From: DASUPK01 sp963819715
GTDB taxonomy: Bacteria; Actinomycetota; Thermoleophilia; Solirubrobacterales; 70-9
Length of the DNA: 64,000 nucleotides
NCBI GenBank assembly: GCA_963819715.1
Contig: CAWFXE010000006.1
Coordinates: 434,001 to 498,000 of the forward strand
Direction of reading: 5' to 3'
Positions 61,373 to 64,000 of this stretch are shown here, in pieces (positions within the stretch are counted from its first letter, which is position 1; the number at the start of each line of letters is the position of its first letter). A program made the position numbers and the translations under genes. Under the pieces are notes generated by a model. The model was not told the origin of the DNA. It was given only the letters and a program-made list of their open reading frames with translations, and ran no database searches.

Positions 61373-62563
61373 GTGGTGGCTGAGAACGGAAAGTTCAGTG
61401 GACGAGAGGTAGTCATCGTGGAGGCCGCCCGCCTGCCGGTCGGCCGTGGGCACGAGGAGAAGGGCTATTACAAGGACACCCACGCCTCGAGCCTGCTCGC
61501 CAAGACCTATGACGAGCTGATCAACCGCGCCGGGATCGACGCCTCGGAGGTCGGGGACGTCATCGGCGGCTGTGTGCAGCAGTTCGGCGAGCAGGGCATC
61601 AACATCGCCCGCAACGCCTGGCTCGAGGCCGGGCTGCCGATGGAGACGCCCGCCACCACCGTCGATCGCCAGTGCGGCTCCGCCCAGCAGGCCGTCAACT
61701 TCGGCGCCGCGCTTGTCGCCTCCGGCGTCCACGACGTCGTCGTCGGCGGCGGCGTCGAGCACATGGGCCACATCTCCTTCGCCGACTCCGCCGAGGTGAT
61801 GAAGGAGCACGGCTTCGCCTTCTCGCCCGCCCTGATGGAGCGTTACAACCTCGTCCCGCAGGGCATCTCCGCCGAGATGATCGCCGACAAGTGGGAGATC
61901 CCCCGCTCCGAGATGGATGAGATCGGCCTCCGCTCCCACCAGCTCGCCCACCAGGCGACCGAGGAGGGACGTTTCGAGCGCGAGATCATCCCGTGGAAGA
62001 ACAACGGCGACACCTACGTCACCGACCAGGGCATCCGCCCGCCCGCCGAGGACTCCGCCGAGAAGCTGGCCTCCCTGAAGCCGGCCTTCAAGGAGGACGG
62101 CAAGGTCACCGCCGGCAACTCCTCCCAGGTCTCGGACGGCGCTGCCGCGGTGATGCTGACCACTCCCGAGAAGGCCAAGGAGCTCGGCCTGACGCCGCGC
62201 GCCAAGATCGTCGACCAGACGACCGTCGGCGTCGACCCGGTGATCATGCTCACCGGCCCCATCCCCGCGACCCGGAAGATCCTGGAGCGCAACGGGATGA
62301 AGATGGACGACATCGATCTGATCGAGATCAACGAGGCTTTTGCTGCCGTGGTCGCCGCCTGGCGCCGCGAGCTGGAGCCCGACATGGATCGCGTCAACGT
62401 CAACGGCGGCGCGATCGCGATCGGTCACCCGCTCGGCTCCACCGGCGCGCGCCTGATCACCACGCTGCTCCACGAGCTGGAGCGCTCCGACAAGGAGACC
62501 GGCCTGGTGACCATGTGCTGCGGCGGCGGGCTCGGCACCGGCACGCTGATTCAGCGGGTCTAG
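61373..62563 (+). CDS. acetyl-CoA acetyltransferase / 3-ketoacyl-CoA thiolase
   Basis: A 396-aa thiolase. The acylated Cys is in VDRQCGSAQQA (about 100). The C-terminal motifs NVNGGAIAIGHPLGSTGAR (His about 350) and MCCGGGLGTGTLIQ (Cys about 381) are present. It starts at GTG 61373 (or 61376), behind AGGAGG. Divergent from the 3-hydroxyacyl-CoA dehydrogenase gene. The next gene begins within a repeated element that starts at this stop codon. Confidence 0.95.
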   Translation: MVAENGKFSGREVVIVEAARLPVGRGHEEKGYYKDTHASSLLAKTYDELINRAGIDASEVGDVIGGCVQQFGEQGINIARNAWLEAGLPMETPATTVDRQCGSAQQAVNFGAALVASGVHDVVVGGGVEHMGHISFADSAEVMKEHGFAFSPALMERYNLVPQGISAEMIADKWEIPRSEMDEIGLRSHQLAHQATEEGRFEREIIPWKNNGDTYVTDQGIRPPAEDSAEKLASLKPAFKEDGKVTAGNSSQVSDGAAAVMLTTPEKAKELGLTPRAKIVDQTTVGVDPVIMLTGPIPATRKILERNGMKMDDIDLIEINEAFAAVVAAWRRELEPDMDRVNVNGGAIAIGHPLGSTGARLITTLLHELERSDKETGLVTMCCGGGLGTGTLIQRV

Positions 62564-62654
62564 CGGCCACCAGCCGGCTCTCCTTCGAAGCGGCGCGAAG
62601 CGCCGCGCCTGACGGTGGGCCGGCGCTTGTGGCCGCGATCTGATGGCGAAGCCG
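62561..62654. repeat. nested-hairpin element, copy 2
   Basis: A 94-nt element beginning at the thiolase TAG. Outer arms GCGGCCAC (62563-62570) and GTGGCCGC (62629-62636), middle arms GCCGGC (62573-62578) and GCCGGC (about 62618-62624), inner hairpin GCGGCGC-GAA-GCGCCGC (62590-62606). The right flank CTGATGGCGAAGCCG supplies the ATG and the first codons (MAKP) of the DNA glycosylase gene. Confidence 0.7.
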
Positions 62655-63302
62655 ACAATCAGAAACGAGTGGACTGCCGATGACCGGGCCCTGATGCGCG
62701 CCGACAAGGTGTTGAAGCGCGTGATGGAAGAGCGCGGGCCGATCGACCCCGCGATCGATCGCCGCGGCAGCCGCCCCGATCCGTTCGAGGCTGTGGCCCG
62801 AGCGATCGTCGGCCAGCAGCTCTCCACCAAGGCCGCCCGCTCGATCTGGGAGAAGCTGCTCGCCCAGTTCGGAGGCGAGATGCCGACTCCCGAGCAGCTG
62901 CTTCGCAAGCGGAAGCCGACCCTACGCAAGGCCGGTCTCTCCAACGCGAAGGTGGATTTCATCCGGGATCTCGCGCAGCGGGTCAAGGACGGGCGGCTCG
63001 AGTTCGATCGCCTCACGGACCTGTCCGACGAGGACGTGATCGCGGCGCTGATCGAGGTCAAGGGCGTCGGCCGCTGGACAGCGGAGATGTTCTTGATGTT
63101 CCACCTGGCCCGGGAGGACGTGGTCTCCGCCGGGGACCTCGGCATCCGGCGGGCCATGCAGATCGCCTACGGGATGGAGGACCTGCCGGGGCCGGAGGAC
63201 ATGGAGCGGATCTCCGACGAGTGGCGTCCGCGCCGCACGCTCGCGTGCCTCTATCTGTGGAGGTCCCTCGACAACACGCCGGTTGCGGAGCCACCGAAGT
63301 AG
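62643..63302 (+). CDS. DNA-3-methyladenine glycosylase, AlkA-type (HhH-GPD)
   Basis: A 219-aa base-excision glycosylase. The helix-hairpin-helix motif EVKGVGRWTAEMFL (about 139-152) and the catalytic Asp in VSAGDLGIRRA (about 162-168) match the HhH-GPD alkyl-base branch (AlkA/MPG2-like). VARAIVGQQLSTKAARSIWEKL is the usual N-terminal signature. ATG 62643 lies inside the repeated element. An LLM oxidoreductase gene follows after 13 nt. Confidence 0.9.
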   Translation: MAKPTIRNEWTADDRALMRADKVLKRVMEERGPIDPAIDRRGSRPDPFEAVARAIVGQQLSTKAARSIWEKLLAQFGGEMPTPEQLLRKRKPTLRKAGLSNAKVDFIRDLAQRVKDGRLEFDRLTDLSDEDVIAALIEVKGVGRWTAEMFLMFHLAREDVVSAGDLGIRRAMQIAYGMEDLPGPEDMERISDEWRPRRTLACLYLWRSLDNTPVAEPPK

Positions 63303-63315
63303 GCTGACGCCGCCG

Positions 63316-64000
63316 ATGGCCGCCCTCGACCGCATCTCGATCGCCGCCATCGGCGACACACCGGATGACCTCGCCGAGCAGGCGGGCTCCGCCGAGGCCG
63401 CCGGCATCGACTGCGTCTGGACGCCCGAGCTCTTTCGCAGTTCCGTCACCCAGGCGACCTGGCTCGCGGCCAAGACCGAGAAGGTCGACGTGGGCACCGG
63501 CATTGCCTGGGCCTTCACCCGCAGCGCTTTCATCCTCGCCGTCAGCGCCCTCGACATCGACGAGATGGCCGGCGGGCGGTTCCGGCTCGGCCTCGGCGCC
63601 GGGGTGAAGCGCCTGAACGAGACGTGGCACTCAGTCGACTACGGCAAGCCCGCTCCGCACCTGCGCGAGATGATCGAGGCGACGCGGCTGATCATGGAGA
63701 AGGCCTCCACCGGCGAGCCCATCCGCTACGAGGGCGAGTACATCGACATCGACATCAAGGGCTGGGTCCGGCCGCACAAGCCGGTTCGCGACCGGGTCCC
63801 GATCTACGCCGCTGCGATGCAGCAGGGGATGTGCCGGATGGCCGGCGACGTCGCCGACGGGCTGATCGGCCACCCGATGTGCCCGGTGCGCTGGCTCGAC
63901 GAGGTCGTCATCCCGAGCTTCGAGACCGGCCTGCAGCGCTCAGGCCGCCAGCGCTCCGACCTCGACTTCATCCCCACCGTCACCACGATCATCGACGACG
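63316..64000 (+). CDS. LLM-class (F420-type) oxidoreductase, cut by window end
   Basis: The frame is open from ATG 63316 to the window edge (228 codons visible). The sequence MAALDRISIAAIGDTPDDLAEQAGSAEAAGIDCVW, then RFRLGLGAGVKRLNETWHS, is typical of luciferase-like monooxygenase/F420-dependent reductases with a TIM-barrel fold. The C-terminus lies outside the window. F420 use is inferred from family and from the actinobacterial setting. Confidence 0.8.
   Translation, partial: MAALDRISIAAIGDTPDDLAEQAGSAEAAGIDCVWTPELFRSSVTQATWLAAKTEKVDVGTGIAWAFTRSAFILAVSALDIDEMAGGRFRLGLGAGVKRLNETWHSVDYGKPAPHLREMIEATRLIMEKASTGEPIRYEGEYIDIDIKGWVRPHKPVRDRVPIYAAAMQQGMCRMAGDVADGLIGHPMCPVRWLDEVVIPSFETGLQRSGRQRSDLDFIPTVTTIIDD

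Noticed and set aside
60404..63157. A 917-codon minus-strand open frame through the thiolase and glycosylase genes
   Set aside because: Only its 3' part (60404-60930) is real, as the second half of the frameshifted hydroxyacyl-CoA dehydrogenase; the rest is antisense to intact genes.

Overview
The window is GC-rich actinobacterial chromosome. Gene content and gene order (folP-folB-folK, coaX, greA-lysS, clpC, radA-disA-carD-ispD, ispF, cysS-rlmB), an F420-type LLM oxidoreductase, delta-60 repeat and lipoprotein genes, and many ECF sigma/anti-sigma genes point to a Thermoleophilia (Solirubrobacterales-like) bacterium. That placement is an inference from content, because no 16S rRNA gene is present. 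Only one tRNA gene is visible (tRNA-Thr, UGU). There is no rRNA operon, CRISPR array, prophage or recognisable transposase.

Layout. 0-9 kb: lipoprotein, folate genes (folP, folB, folK), alpha/beta hydrolases, a GST-like protein, coaX, dus, greA, lysS and a small membrane protein with an acidic tail. 9.3-16 kb: the clpC leader and clpC, an exported delta-60 repeat protein and an oligoendopeptidase F gene broken by one frameshift. 16-25 kb: an aldo/keto reductase (frameshifted), an HxlR regulator divergent from an MFS exporter, a GGDEF protein, then the conserved block radA-disA-carD-ispD. 25-33 kb: kup, a PHP phosphatase, ispF, an acyl-CoA ligase, a coiled-coil protein, an SRPBCC protein and an acyltransferase. 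33-43 kb: a PAS-GGDEF-EAL protein, an SCP2-like/hydrolase protein, cysS-rlmB, a damaged yceI divergent from marR, and a SigH-like sigma factor. 43.3-45.9 kb: a small accessory segment ending at tRNA-Thr, with an RNase H-like protein, exported proteins of unknown function and a PD-(D/E)XK endonuclease of the I-Ssp6803I type. 46-54 kb: an Fe-alcohol-dehydrogenase-like gene, a PlsC-GpsA fusion, two sigma/membrane-regulator pairs, a zinc-finger rhomboid protease, a BtuF-like protein and a pterin dehydratase. 54-64 kb: an exported GMC oxidoreductase cluster, a CNNM/CorC protein, an M28 peptidase, 3-hydroxyacyl-CoA dehydrogenase (frameshifted) divergent from a thiolase, an AlkA-like glycosylase and the start of an LLM oxidoreductase.

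How the genes work together. Housekeeping functions cover folate and CoA synthesis, isoprenoid precursors (ispD, ispF), translation, proteolysis (ClpC), recombination and DNA-integrity signalling through c-di-AMP (RadA, DisA). Two proteins make or degrade c-di-GMP. Several membrane or wall proteins depend on export.

Main unusual points: (1) a 165-nt near-perfect palindrome at 48751-48915; (2) two copies of a ~95-nt element (17776-17873 and 62561-62654) that start at a stop codon and have nested stems with different bases but conserved pairing; (3) TANNNT boxes 6-9 nt before more than twenty start codons, suggesting widespread leaderless transcription; (4) unusually many small indels in otherwise conserved genes, worst in yceI, which look more like consensus errors than decay; (5) a PlsC-GpsA fusion; (6) exported proteins with shared Lys/Arg-rich C-terminal tails.
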